A program made the position numbers and the translations under genes. 64,000 nt of DNA from Porphyromonadaceae bacterium COT-184 OH4590 (GTDB taxonomy: Bacteria > Bacteroidota > Bacteroidia > Bacteroidales > Paludibacteraceae), in NCBI GenBank assembly GCA_000768855.1, contig JRAN01000001.1, positions 62,224 to 126,223 of the forward strand, in the 5' to 3' direction. The number at the start of each line of letters is the position of its first letter. Positions within the stretch are counted from its first letter, which is position 1. The notes below the pieces were generated by a model that did not search any database, was not told where the DNA came from, and saw only the letters and a list, made by a program, of their open reading frames with translations. Shown one piece after another: positions 46,884 to 55,980 of this stretch.

Positions 46884-47234
46884 ATGGAAAAATTGTATTA
46901 TAAGATATCTGAGGTATCGCAAATAATGGGCGAAACTTATGCAACATTGAGATTTTGGGAAAAAGAGTTTGCCGACTACCTCAAAATTCATAAGGTAAAT
47001 GGCACTCGTTACTACAAAAAAGAGGATATAGAGAAGTTGAAGGATATACAATACCTTCTACGCTTTTTAGACTATAAAATAGATGGCGCCAAAATAAAAC
47101 TTTCCAACAACAAACGTAAAATAACCTCAAAAAGAGATGTTGCAGAACGATTGAAATCGGTTCGCAATGAACTATTGGCTATTCGTCGTCATCTAAATAC
47201 TACTGCTTTTGCTCAAAGCGTTATAATTGACTGA
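46884..47234 (+). CDS. MerR family transcriptional regulator
   Basis: A 116-residue regulator with the MerR winged-helix at residues 1-75 (YKISEVSQIMGETYATLRFW, YYKKEDIEKLKDIQYLL) and a short helical C-terminus without a recognisable metal or ligand domain. Such short MerR-like proteins are common in Bacteroidetes. The downstream target is unknown; it sits behind dapB and converges on lptD 16 bp away. Confidence 0.9.
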   Translation: MEKLYYKISEVSQIMGETYATLRFWEKEFADYLKIHKVNGTRYYKKEDIEKLKDIQYLLRFLDYKIDGAKIKLSNNKRKITSKRDVAERLKSVRNELLAIRRHLNTTAFAQSVIID

Positions 47235-47250
47235 TTTACTTAGGTAATTT

Positions 47251-50076
47251 TTATTTTATCTCAATATTGTCTTTTTGACGCTTGTCGTATTTCAAGTCGC
47301 GTAATATAGAAGCATTTGCGCCTATTGTTACCATGAAAGATTTATAGTGACCTACGGGCGTAACCGATGCGGTCAGAGACCAACAATGCAGATTGCGTTT
47401 GAGGTTCAGAGATAGTGAGGTGATTTCCAGTTTTTTGAGCAATGATACCGAAGCCGAATAGCTAACCTGCCAATTGGAAGTAGGGTTGATATAGCCAGAT
47501 AGTCCGAGTATGCCCCCGTTGAAATCTCTCTTGTAAGTCATTTTGTCGAAATCAAATTCGTTTGTTTTGCCCCAGCCTAAACCCAAATTGAATACTACAC
47601 TCCACTGAAAATCAGGTTTTTGGTATCCTTCTGCATCATCTTCTATCTTTTTATTGACGTTTTGGGTTGAGTCCGCTTTGTTTTGAGACGGATCGAGGTT
47701 AAATCCGTTATTAGGATTTTCTTCACTATTATATTCTTTGTTTTGAGAATCTTCTTGTTGTCCTTTGTTCTTATTAGGATCTTTTTTCTTAAAAGTATTA
47801 TTATTAAACGTATAAGAAAAGTTTGCCGAAGTACCGGTAAACCAAGGCAATTTGCCATGCTTCCACCTATATTGGTTTATTTTTATGGGCATATTGTCTT
47901 TATTAAGCCCGTACATATACATTTCGAATGTGGTAGCGAGAGTTATAGAGTAGTTTTGAGTAATCTTAAATCTTACACTTGCATTTATATCGTCCATTCC
48001 AAGAGAGTCTGCCACAAAGTTATATCCGCCTCTGATACTAAAATTATCTATTAGAGATATTTTTTTATAAACAATATTGTCTGTAGTATCCGATGCAGCT
48101 CTGTCTTTTACTTTCATCTCTATATTATTATCCAAAGATATGCTTAGACGACCTGTTTTACCCGAAGATGGCACACCATATTTACCCGAAGCGTATGGCG
48201 AATATTTGACATCTCTAAAAATACTATGCCCTGTGGCTTGGTCTATTATCTCTTGTGTATATGTTTTGTACATATTCCATTGTGGGTCAGAGAAGTCCGG
48301 CGAATAAGTAAAACTTACACTTGGTTTCAATACATGCCTTATATCACCCACCCCCAAAGCATCTCGTATAGGTTTTATCGGTGAATAAAACCCATAAAAA
48401 GTAGTGGATAAAGACAAACCTGTAGAGAAATCGTATGCTCTGTAAAAACCACTTATTGTATCATAAGTTATTTTTTGTTGTGGTGTGTTCCAATTTTGTT
48501 CTATTTTGCTGAAGTACCAACGCTCGGTATAATTTATTTGAGGATTAAGAGTTATATATTTAAATAAAGTGATAGGTAACTGAACTTTGGGTGAATGCAA
48601 AATACCGTTTTGCCACTCTTTGGCTATATTCGACTTCCAAAATTTATTCTCTTTACCATTAAACGAGTTCGAAAATTCGAATGAATATGAAAACGACAAC
48701 TTCTCGTAAAACTTTTCTTTGCCCACTCTGTTTGCCTTTTTCAGCGGATAAATAGTAGATAAATCCATTCGTATATTAGGCAAAGTAAGGTTCAATGAGG
48801 AGTCTCTTACATTTTGTCTTGCATTAGCATTGACCGAAAAACTTATAGGGGCGCTTGGCAGACGTTGTGTGAAGTTGATAGAAGAAGAAGTCTCTGCCTG
48901 ACTCTGCTCTGCAGGATTATAGTTGAAATCTATGTTATTCCGATTGTATCCACTCGTAAAGAAATTGACAGATGCCGAAAAATTAGAAAAGGCACTTGCT
49001 TTTTGGTCTTGACGATGTGTCCAGTCGATTCTGAAGTCTTTGTTCTCCTGATAGCCGGGCAAATCTTTTTCACCTCTTACTGTATTGTTGTATTGTATAT
49101 TTATATTGCCGTCGAAAGCATATCGCTTGCGGTAAACACTTGCCAATCGTATACCCCACGAGCCTTTGGTATAAATATCGCCGGTCAAAGCCAAATCAAA
49201 ATAATCACTGATGGCAAAATAGTATCCTCCGTTTTTAAGGAAAAATCCGGCTTGTAATTCATCGCCATACGAAGGCATAAGTATCCCCGACGAATATTTT
49301 GATGTAAAGGGGAAAAAACCAAATGGAAGAGCCAATGGTAGTGGTACGTCTTCGACTACCATATATGATGGTCCGGCTGCTACATACCCGCCGGGTTTAA
49401 TTTTCCCTTTGGTAATCTGCATATAAAAGTGCGGGTGGTCTAAATTGTCGCAAGTGGTGTATTTACCTCCCTGCATATTCATAAAGCCGTCTGTTGTTTT
49501 TTTTGTTTTATCGGCTATCAAATAGCTTTCGCCTTCTTGAGTTTTTGCTCCACGAATAAATCCTTTTTCGGTCTTGAAGTTGTAGTTTATCTCCTTTGCT
49601 TGATAAATTTGTCCACCGTCTTTGAATACAGCCATCTCCAAGGTGTTGCCCAAAGAGTCTCTTAGTCCCTCTGCTCTAAGTAAGCTGCTATCTGCACTCA
49701 TTGTTATAAAGTCGGCTATCACCTCTTTGGGCGAGCTCTCTTTGTAAATCACTTTACCATTTTTATACAAATATACATTGCCGTTGCCGAATAGTACTAT
49801 AGAGTCGGCTGCAGAGAGGTCTATAGGGTATTCAAACTGCGATTGCTTCTGTTTAATACCTATACTGTCGGTAGCCACCGTATCGTTTTTAATGCTGTCA
49901 TTGACAACCTTATTTATGCTATCTTTAGTAATAACAGTATTATTAAATTCTATAGTCGATTGGGAAGTGTTAAAATAATCAAAAGATGTGTCTGTATCGT
50001 TTCTTGCAAAAATATTGCTAAACAAAACCAAACACAGAAAAAAGAATAATATGCTTATAATAAACCTGTTATTCAA
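47251..50076 (-). CDS. lptD: LPS-assembly outer-membrane protein LptD (OstA-like)
   Basis: About 941 residues. An OstA/LptA-like periplasmic domain (about 80-260, with ADFITMSADSSLLRAEGL and NMQGGKYTTCDNLDHPHFYM) is followed by a large beta-barrel that inserts LPS into the outer membrane. The open frame reaches 50184, but the promoter TAACTTTG (50116-50109) starts transcription inside it and the first 36 residues have no ATG alternative. The TTG at 50076 gives a proper signal peptide (NNRFIISILFFFLCLVLFSN). Low-complexity Asn/Lys/Gln insert near 770-820. Confidence 0.85.
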   Translation of the reverse strand: MNNRFIISILFFFLCLVLFSNIFARNDTDTSFDYFNTSQSTIEFNNTVITKDSINKVVNDSIKNDTVATDSIGIKQKQSQFEYPIDLSAADSIVLFGNGNVYLYKNGKVIYKESSPKEVIADFITMSADSSLLRAEGLRDSLGNTLEMAVFKDGGQIYQAKEINYNFKTEKGFIRGAKTQEGESYLIADKTKKTTDGFMNMQGGKYTTCDNLDHPHFYMQITKGKIKPGGYVAAGPSYMVVEDVPLPLALPFGFFPFTSKYSSGILMPSYGDELQAGFFLKNGGYYFAISDYFDLALTGDIYTKGSWGIRLASVYRKRYAFDGNINIQYNNTVRGEKDLPGYQENKDFRIDWTHRQDQKASAFSNFSASVNFFTSGYNRNNIDFNYNPAEQSQAETSSSINFTQRLPSAPISFSVNANARQNVRDSSLNLTLPNIRMDLSTIYPLKKANRVGKEKFYEKLSFSYSFEFSNSFNGKENKFWKSNIAKEWQNGILHSPKVQLPITLFKYITLNPQINYTERWYFSKIEQNWNTPQQKITYDTISGFYRAYDFSTGLSLSTTFYGFYSPIKPIRDALGVGDIRHVLKPSVSFTYSPDFSDPQWNMYKTYTQEIIDQATGHSIFRDVKYSPYASGKYGVPSSGKTGRLSISLDNNIEMKVKDRAASDTTDNIVYKKISLIDNFSIRGGYNFVADSLGMDDINASVRFKITQNYSITLATTFEMYMYGLNKDNMPIKINQYRWKHGKLPWFTGTSANFSYTFNNNTFKKKDPNKNKGQQEDSQNKEYNSEENPNNGFNLDPSQNKADSTQNVNKKIEDDAEGYQKPDFQWSVVFNLGLGWGKTNEFDFDKMTYKRDFNGGILGLSGYINPTSNWQVSYSASVSLLKKLEITSLSLNLKRNLHCWSLTASVTPVGHYKSFMVTIGANASILRDLKYDKRQKDNIEIK

Positions 50077-50108
50077 ACCGATATTTATTATTTCAAAAAT
50101 AAAACGTG

Positions 50109-50116
50109 CAAAGTTA
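50109..50116 (-). promoter_or_regulatory. -7 element of lptD
   Basis: TAACTTTG followed by C on the minus strand, with TTTT about 20 bp upstream as a weak -33. It lies downstream of the first in-frame ATG and supports the TTG start at 50076. Confidence 0.6.
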
Positions 50117-50192
50117 AGCAATAATACTGAATAAAAACTAAGATAAAGGTTTAAAAGTGGTAAAAAAAGAATTTTTACACACAAGACTTATA

Positions 50193-50230
50193 AAAAAGAG
50201 ACACCTTAGCAGTTGTGTGTCTCTTTTTTT
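50193..50230 (-). terminator. Terminator of the FISUMP-domain gene
   Basis: AAAAAAGAGACAC (50193-50205) pairs with GTGTCTCTTTTTT (50217-50229), with U runs on both strands. Confidence 0.92.
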
Positions 50231-50247
50231 ATAAATAGCTATTAAAT

Positions 50248-51618
50248 TTAGATAATAACTTTGCAAGTCGTCGTTCCAATGTGTATGATATATATGCCTT
50301 TGGATAATGAACTTGTGTTTATGGAGAGTGTTTCATTGTCGGCAGTGCGTTTGATAATCTGAGAGCCTAACATATTATACACTGTTATATTATTCCCGAC
50401 CATACTGCGAGGAATGAGTATATGTATGCTACCTTCATTTGCGGATAGTATAGTAATTTGTTGGTTGTTTGTAATATTTTCTACCGATGTAGTTTGGTTT
50501 TTATCAATTTTTATAGGTGTTTGTGCTACGCATCTTACGCTATATCCCATAAATTTGTCTTCCTGATTGTAGTTTATAGTTTGCGAATCCCAGAAGAAAC
50601 GTATGAAGATTGCTTTTTTGTCATCATCTTCGGACAGTGTAGATGTCCAGAAATACGCCTGATGTCCTTTGCCCGAATATCCATTGAAGAATTTACTTGT
50701 AGATGTAGAACCGAATGCTTGACAGTTGAGCATTGACATATTGTTGCCTGGTAGCAAAGAACCACTACCGGGATTTGGAGGAGTTATCCAATTGTTTATG
50801 CTTTTTAGGAGTTCTCCGGCAGAGAATGACAGAGAGAAATCTTCGTTTGGTACCGACATAAAACTCTTAGGAGAGATATATTCCGCGAGCATATTCCAGT
50901 CGTCAAGTTTTGGTATTTGCCATCCTTGTGGAGCAAGATGCGGTTGGTTGGTAACGGCATACCAATTGTAGAGTCCTCCCATTGTTTGCATATTAGACAA
51001 ATCATTGTCATATACGGTGTATGCAGGAGATTTGGTTGCTTCCCAATCTGCTTTATTGAGGTTGGTAGCAATGTGTGAGCCATCGGCAAATGTCGTTGCA
51101 GCGAGATTCTCACGCATCCATATCTGTTTCCCTATTTTTACAAGAGCGTATTTATTGGTGTTGTCCGCTCGTTTGTCGGTCAATAAATATGGGGTAAATA
51201 TAGCCTCAGAGACACTTTCAATATTGGAGTAACCTACTGTACCGTCGGCTTTAACGAAAATTGCTCCGTTAAATGGTTCTGTCAAAATAGTACGAGTTGC
51301 TCTGCCTTTATTGACATCAAAAGCAATACTTTCGGCAGCTTGGCAGTTGTAACCATTGGCGAAGTCTACCTCTCCGTCGCTTTTTAATTGATACAAAACG
51401 AATAAGCGTTCGCTTGTGTTTTCGGTTACCACATATTCGTACGAAATAACACCGAGGTTTTGTACACCGTTAGATACTACCAGCAAATTGCTGTTGTCAA
51501 ACATACTTTCGGTAACCTGTGCAATGCGGACTTGTCCCATCGCTGCAACCGAAAAAAAAGAGATTGCCAATGCAATAAAATTTTTGCTAATAAAAAAATT
51601 TGTAAAAATTTTTGTCAT
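50248..51618 (-). CDS. Secreted FISUMP-domain protein with T9SS sorting domain
   Basis: A 456-residue protein. Signal peptide to about residue 29 (SVAAMGQ). About residues 160-370 form a Fibrobacter succinogenes major paralogous domain: KIGKQIWMRENLAATTFADG, YNWYAVTNQPHLAPQGWQIP, then YFWTSTLSEDD and YSVRCVAQ. The last 75 residues (NNITVYNMLGSQIIKRT, SKGIYIIHI) form a type A Por sorting domain, so it is exported by the T9SS and displayed on the surface. Molecular role unknown. Confidence 0.88.
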   Translation of the reverse strand: MTKIFTNFFISKNFIALAISFFSVAAMGQVRIAQVTESMFDNSNLLVVSNGVQNLGVISYEYVVTENTSERLFVLYQLKSDGEVDFANGYNCQAAESIAFDVNKGRATRTILTEPFNGAIFVKADGTVGYSNIESVSEAIFTPYLLTDKRADNTNKYALVKIGKQIWMRENLAATTFADGSHIATNLNKADWEATKSPAYTVYDNDLSNMQTMGGLYNWYAVTNQPHLAPQGWQIPKLDDWNMLAEYISPKSFMSVPNEDFSLSFSAGELLKSINNWITPPNPGSGSLLPGNNMSMLNCQAFGSTSTSKFFNGYSGKGHQAYFWTSTLSEDDDKKAIFIRFFWDSQTINYNQEDKFMGYSVRCVAQTPIKIDKNQTTSVENITNNQQITILSANEGSIHILIPRSMVGNNITVYNMLGSQIIKRTADNETLSINTSSLSKGIYIIHIGTTTCKVII

Positions 51619-51665
51619 AAAATTATTTGTTTTTATATTGTTTGAAAAAAATAAGAATTATATCG

Positions 51666-51673
51666 CAAAAGTA
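51666..51673 (-). promoter_or_regulatory. -7 element of the FISUMP-domain gene
   Basis: TACTTTTG followed by C on the minus strand, 48 bp before the start at 51618. Confidence 0.55.
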
Positions 51674-51926
51674 TAAAAAAATTTTAATTGGATTGAAAAA
51701 TATTGACGATAAAGTTGATTAAGATCGGATGCTGCAATAGGAATTTCCTTTAATTGTTGAAGTGTTTCAGTATCATCAATTATCAGGATTACCAAAGCTA
51801 TAATCATGTTTTCTTCTCTTTTAAGTTGCGGCTATCTGCCCCAATGAAATGTTGAATATTATAGTGTTTTTCTTTGGAAAATAATTGGGAATATCATTCT
51901 CTTGAAAGGAAAAAAAGCCAAACTAT

Positions 51927-51960
51927 CCTCTCCGTGTTGAGAGGGGTTGGGGGTGAGTTG
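51927..51960. repeat. Hairpin CCTCTC...GAGAGG followed by a G-rich tract
   Basis: CCTCTC (51927-51932) pairs with GAGAGG (51939-51944), followed by GGTTGGGGGTGAG. Sequences of this form are frequent intergenic repeats in many bacteria. It sits exactly at the broken 5' edge of the transposase remnant. Confidence 0.5.
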
Positions 51961-51961
51961 A

Positions 51962-52225
51962 AAAAGGAGTATAGCAATTAAATATTCCGGTGGATTTAAG
52001 AGTTATGAAAGGTTTTTCAATTATGGCTATAAGAGACATTATAGAGTTAAACATGGAGAGGATGAATTTGCTTTGGGACACACCAACCATATAAATGTTA
52101 GTTGTATATAATTTTTGGGGGTTATTTTAAGATGCATTTGGCTAAGTTCAGAGGGTTACATAGATACACTTTTTATTGGCATATAAAAGAGCGTGAAATG
52201 CGGAATATTCACGAATATAACTGAA
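51962..52225 (+). pseudogene. Decayed IS1595-family (ISXO2-like) transposase fragment
   Basis: Three pieces of the C-terminal DDE region can be read in shifted frames: SIAIKYSGGFKSYERFFNYG then YKRHYRVKHGEDEFALGHTN and HIN (51968 to about 52100), NFWGLF (about 52108-52127), and MHLAKFRGLHRYTFYWHIKE (from 52132) to the stop near 52223. The order FKSY, HYRV-H-EF, HIN-FW, LAKF-G, FY-H-KE is that of ISXO2-like transposases. There are at least two frameshifts and no N-terminal half, so it is dead. No terminal inverted repeats recognised. Confidence 0.8.
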
Positions 52226-52258
52226 TATAAAATGTTTAATTGAGTAATTTAGATACAA

Positions 52259-52436
52259 TTGCAGAAACAAAAATTTATACTTAACTTTGCTAAAAAATTT
52301 GAGAAAAAACAAACTTAACTAATCTTGAACCTTTTTTATAGAAAATCTAAAAAATTATAAATCAAAAGGTATTATGTATAAAAATTTTATGTAAAAAAAA
52401 TCAAAAACCATAACTCAAAACTATTTATTATCTTTG
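52259..52436 (+). promoter_or_regulatory. Two tandem promoters upstream of topA
   Basis: TTG (52259-52261), 20 bp, TAACTTTG (52282-52289) is the distal one. TATCTTTG (52429-52436), 72 bp before topA, is the proximal -7 element. The DNA between them is AT-rich without structure that I can recognise. Confidence 0.65.
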
Positions 52437-52507
52437 CAGATTGTTTTCGTATACGGCATTGTATCCGAAAATGGACACAAAATCAATAAATTAATATAGG
52501 AAATTTT

Positions 52508-54994
52508 ATGCAGAATTTGGTTATAGTGGAGTCTCCGGCAAAGTCGAAAACTATTCAAGGGTATTTGGGTAAGGATTTTGTCGTAAAGTCGTCGATGGGA
52601 CATATACGTACACTTGCAGACAAGGAGTTCGAGGGTGAGATAACAAAAAAATATACGCCCACCTACGAAGTGTTGCCCGAGAAGAAAAAGGTGGTGTCGG
52701 AGCTTAAAAAAGATGTCAAAAACGCTCAAACAGTGTGGCTTGCTACTGATGAGGACCGCGAAGGAGAGGCTATCGCATGGCACTTGTTCGACGAACTGAA
52801 GCTAAAAGAGGCGAATACCCGTCGTATCGTCTTCCACGAGATTACCAAAGACGCTATACAAAAGGCTGTTGCCTCGCCTCGCAATATAGACCTAAATCTT
52901 GTAGATGCACAGCAGGCTCGCTCGGTGCTGGACAAGATTGTGGGTTTTGAACTCTCGCCTGTGCTTTGGCGTAAGGTCAAGAATGGACTCTCGGCAGGTA
53001 GAGTACAGTCGGTAACGGTAAGGCTGGTTGTTGAAAAAGAACGTGATATACAAGCGTTTAAACCGACATCGTACTATAAGATTGTAGCCGTTTTTACCGA
53101 TGGCAACAAGAGTTTCAGAGCCGAACTAAAGAGAAATTTTGCTACCAAAGAGGAGACTTTAGACTTTTTGGAGTTGTGCAAAAAAGCAACTTTCAAAATC
53201 ACCAAAGTAGAGACCAATCAAGGCAAACGCACCCCTGCACCGCCATTTACCACATCTACCTTACAGCAGGAGGCTTCGAGGAAGTTGGGTTTTTCTGTAT
53301 CGCAGACTATGCGTGTGGCTCAAACGCTATATGAGGCAGGGAAAATCACATATATGAGAACCGACTCGGTAAATCTTTCGGATTTGGCACTTGCTACTAC
53401 CAAAGCAGAAGTAATATCTATTGCAGGTAACAAATATCACAAGTTGCGTAAATACACTACTAAAATCAAAGGGGCACAGGAGGCTCATGAGGCTATCCGC
53501 CCTACATATATGAATACGAGTGAGATAGACGGTACTACACAGGAAAAACGTCTGTATAGTCTGATATGGAAACGTACTATTGCGTCGCAAATGGCTGATG
53601 CCCTGATAGAAAAGACCAATGTGGAGATTGCCGTATCCTCGTCGAAAGAGGTGTTTGTAGCCACAGGTGAAGTAATAAAGTTCGACGGATTTCTAAAAGT
53701 ATATATGGAGAGCCGCGACGATGATCAGGACGATACTTCGGAGCAAGGCGAAAACCTCTTGCCATCGCTCAAAACTGGTCAGTCGCTCGACAGGCAAGAC
53801 CTTACGGCTACACAAACCTACACCCGTCCGCCATTTCGATACAGTGAGGCTTCATTGGTAAAAAAGCTTGAGGAACTCGGTATAGGTCGTCCATCGACTT
53901 ATGCACCTACTATTTCAACTATTCAAAATCGCGGTTATGTAGAGAAAAAAGATATACCTGTCGAAAAACAGGAGACAACCATTATTACTCTAAAGAAAGA
54001 GAGCATAAAAGAGGAGATAAAAGCCTCAAAAACCACTTTCGATAAAGGGAAGCTTGTACCAACAGATATTGGTATGGTGGTAAACGATTTTTTGATAGAA
54101 AATTTTCCTCAAATACTCGACTATGGATTTACTGCCAATATCGAAGGTGATTTCGACAATATAGCCGAGGGCAAAATGAATTGGCGAGATGAGTTGATAA
54201 GTTTTTATGAAAAATTCCACCCCGAAGTCGATAAGGCTGTAAAAAAGGCAGGCAAGACCACCGGCGAGCGTTTCCTCGGCAACGATCCCAAAACAGGGCG
54301 TCCCGTGTTTGTACGTATCGGCAGATTCGGTACATTAGCCCAGATAGGCGACAGTAAGGACGAAGAGAAACCTGTTTTTGCTGCTATGCAAAAGGGGCAG
54401 AGCCTTGAGACTATCACGTTGGAAGAAGCCCTCGAACTCTTTAAACTACCGTTGCATCTTGGTTCTTATCAAGGCAAGGAGTTGATAGTTGCCACAGGCA
54501 GGTTTGGGGCTTACCTCAAATTTGGCGACACCAATATATCGTTGCCAAAGGGCGAAAATCCGCTTGAGATGACTTTTGAGAAGGCTGTTGAGTTGGTCGA
54601 AAAACCACGTTTGCCTATTACCGTAGGAAAGCACGAAAACGAAGATGTAATAGTGGCAGCAGGCAGGTTTGGAGCGTATATCAAATTTGGTGCTATCAAT
54701 GTGTCGATACCAAGAGGCGAAAATCCTTTTGAAATCACTTTGGAGCGAGCCGTGGAGTTGATAAAAAATAAAACGGAGGGCAAGACTGCCACCAATACCG
54801 AGATAAAAGTATTTGAAAACGAAGATATTAGAGTGCTTAACGGTCGTTACGGAGCATATATCAGCCACGCAAAGAAAAACTACAAGATACCAAAAGACCT
54901 TGTCCCCGAGCAGATTACCCTTGAACAGGCAAAAGAGATAGTATCGGGCGAGCCGGCGGCTAAACGTAAATCGTTCAAAAAGAGTACTAAATAG
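52508..54994 (+). CDS. topA: DNA topoisomerase I
   Basis: Type IA topoisomerase of 828 residues that relaxes negative supercoils. TOPRIM domain at the N-terminus (LVIVESPAKSKTIQGYLG, TDEDREGEAIAWHL), active-site Tyr282 in KITYMRTDSVNLS, and GIGRPSTYAPTIS. The C-terminus has no cysteine zinc fingers; instead three to four repeats of the GRFGAYLKFG type (about 600-810) take their place, as usual in Bacteroidetes. era follows 10 bp later, so they form an operon. Confidence 0.97.
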   Translation: MQNLVIVESPAKSKTIQGYLGKDFVVKSSMGHIRTLADKEFEGEITKKYTPTYEVLPEKKKVVSELKKDVKNAQTVWLATDEDREGEAIAWHLFDELKLKEANTRRIVFHEITKDAIQKAVASPRNIDLNLVDAQQARSVLDKIVGFELSPVLWRKVKNGLSAGRVQSVTVRLVVEKERDIQAFKPTSYYKIVAVFTDGNKSFRAELKRNFATKEETLDFLELCKKATFKITKVETNQGKRTPAPPFTTSTLQQEASRKLGFSVSQTMRVAQTLYEAGKITYMRTDSVNLSDLALATTKAEVISIAGNKYHKLRKYTTKIKGAQEAHEAIRPTYMNTSEIDGTTQEKRLYSLIWKRTIASQMADALIEKTNVEIAVSSSKEVFVATGEVIKFDGFLKVYMESRDDDQDDTSEQGENLLPSLKTGQSLDRQDLTATQTYTRPPFRYSEASLVKKLEELGIGRPSTYAPTISTIQNRGYVEKKDIPVEKQETTIITLKKESIKEEIKASKTTFDKGKLVPTDIGMVVNDFLIENFPQILDYGFTANIEGDFDNIAEGKMNWRDELISFYEKFHPEVDKAVKKAGKTTGERFLGNDPKTGRPVFVRIGRFGTLAQIGDSKDEEKPVFAAMQKGQSLETITLEEALELFKLPLHLGSYQGKELIVATGRFGAYLKFGDTNISLPKGENPLEMTFEKAVELVEKPRLPITVGKHENEDVIVAAGRFGAYIKFGAINVSIPRGENPFEITLERAVELIKNKTEGKTATNTEIKVFENEDIRVLNGRYGAYISHAKKNYKIPKDLVPEQITLEQAKEIVSGEPAAKRKSFKKSTK

Positions 54995-55004
54995 AGTAGT
55001 TATT

Positions 55005-55892
55005 ATGCATAAAGCAGGTTTTGTAAATATAGTGGGTAACCCCAATGTTGGTAAATCTACCTTGATGAATGCTCTTGTAGGAGAGCGAATTTCAATCATT
55101 ACTTCCAAAGCACAGACTACTCGTCATAGGATTATGGGAATAGTTAATGGTGATGACTTTCAGATCGTTTATTCCGATACTCCGGGTGTATTGAAGCCCA
55201 ACTACAAGTTGCAGGAGAGCATGAGAGAGTTTTCGGATTCTGCTCTTAAAGACGCCGATGTGTTGCTGTATGTTACTGATGTGATTGATAATCATAGCAA
55301 AAATACCGATTTTCTCGAAAAAGTAAAACACATTATGAGCAAAAAGGTAGTAGTTATCAATAAGATAGACCTTATTGAGCAAGCTCAACTGCTCAAACTT
55401 GTAGATTACTGGCACGAGACTCTGCCGGAGGCAGAGATAATACCTATTTCGGCACAGGAGAGGTTTGGTATTCCACAGCTACTCAAACGTATAGTGGAGT
55501 TACTGCCCGAATCCCCTCCATATTTTGACAAAGATGCTCTTACCGACAAACCTGAACGTTTTTTTGTAAACGAAATAATACGTGAAAAGATACTTCTACA
55601 CTACGACAAAGAGATACCTTACAGCGTTGAGGTCGCTGTCGAAGAGTTTAAAGAGGAGGAGAATATTATAAATATATCGGCACTTATTTTTTGCGAACGC
55701 GATAGCCAAAAGGGTATTATAATAGGCAAAAATGGCTCTGCCCTAAAACGTATTGGTTCTGAGGCTCGTAAAGACATAGAGGCGTTTTTCTTAAAAAAAG
55801 TATTTTTGCAACTCTATGTAAAGGTTGAAAAAGATTGGCGTAATCGCGAAAACAAACTACGAAGTTTCGGATATACATTAACCCATAAATAG
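55005..55892 (+). CDS. era: GTPase Era
   Basis: Ribosome-assembly GTPase that binds 16S rRNA, 295 residues. G1 GNPNVGKST at 11-19, the switch region SKAQTTRHRIMGI, G3 DTPG, G4 NKID, and a C-terminal KH domain (GIIIGKNGSALKRIG). Full length. Behind topA in the same operon. Confidence 0.97.
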   Translation: MHKAGFVNIVGNPNVGKSTLMNALVGERISIITSKAQTTRHRIMGIVNGDDFQIVYSDTPGVLKPNYKLQESMREFSDSALKDADVLLYVTDVIDNHSKNTDFLEKVKHIMSKKVVVINKIDLIEQAQLLKLVDYWHETLPEAEIIPISAQERFGIPQLLKRIVELLPESPPYFDKDALTDKPERFFVNEIIREKILLHYDKEIPYSVEVAVEEFKEEENIINISALIFCERDSQKGIIIGKNGSALKRIGSEARKDIEAFFLKKVFLQLYVKVEKDWRNRENKLRSFGYTLTHK

Positions 55893-55980
55893 GGCGTGTG
55901 TAGATTATAAAAAAGATGATTAAATAATCGATAATAAAACATTTTATATAAATTACTATAAAAAAACGGATTAGCATACG

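Noticed and set aside
48814-49257. 147-codon plus-strand open frame inside lptD
   Set aside because: Antisense shadow of a clear beta-barrel coding sequence.
51658-51807. 49-codon minus-strand frame starting MIIALVILIIDDTETLQQL
   Set aside because: Looks partly protein-like, but it covers the promoter of the FISUMP-domain gene and has no recognisable family; could be a decayed fragment at best.
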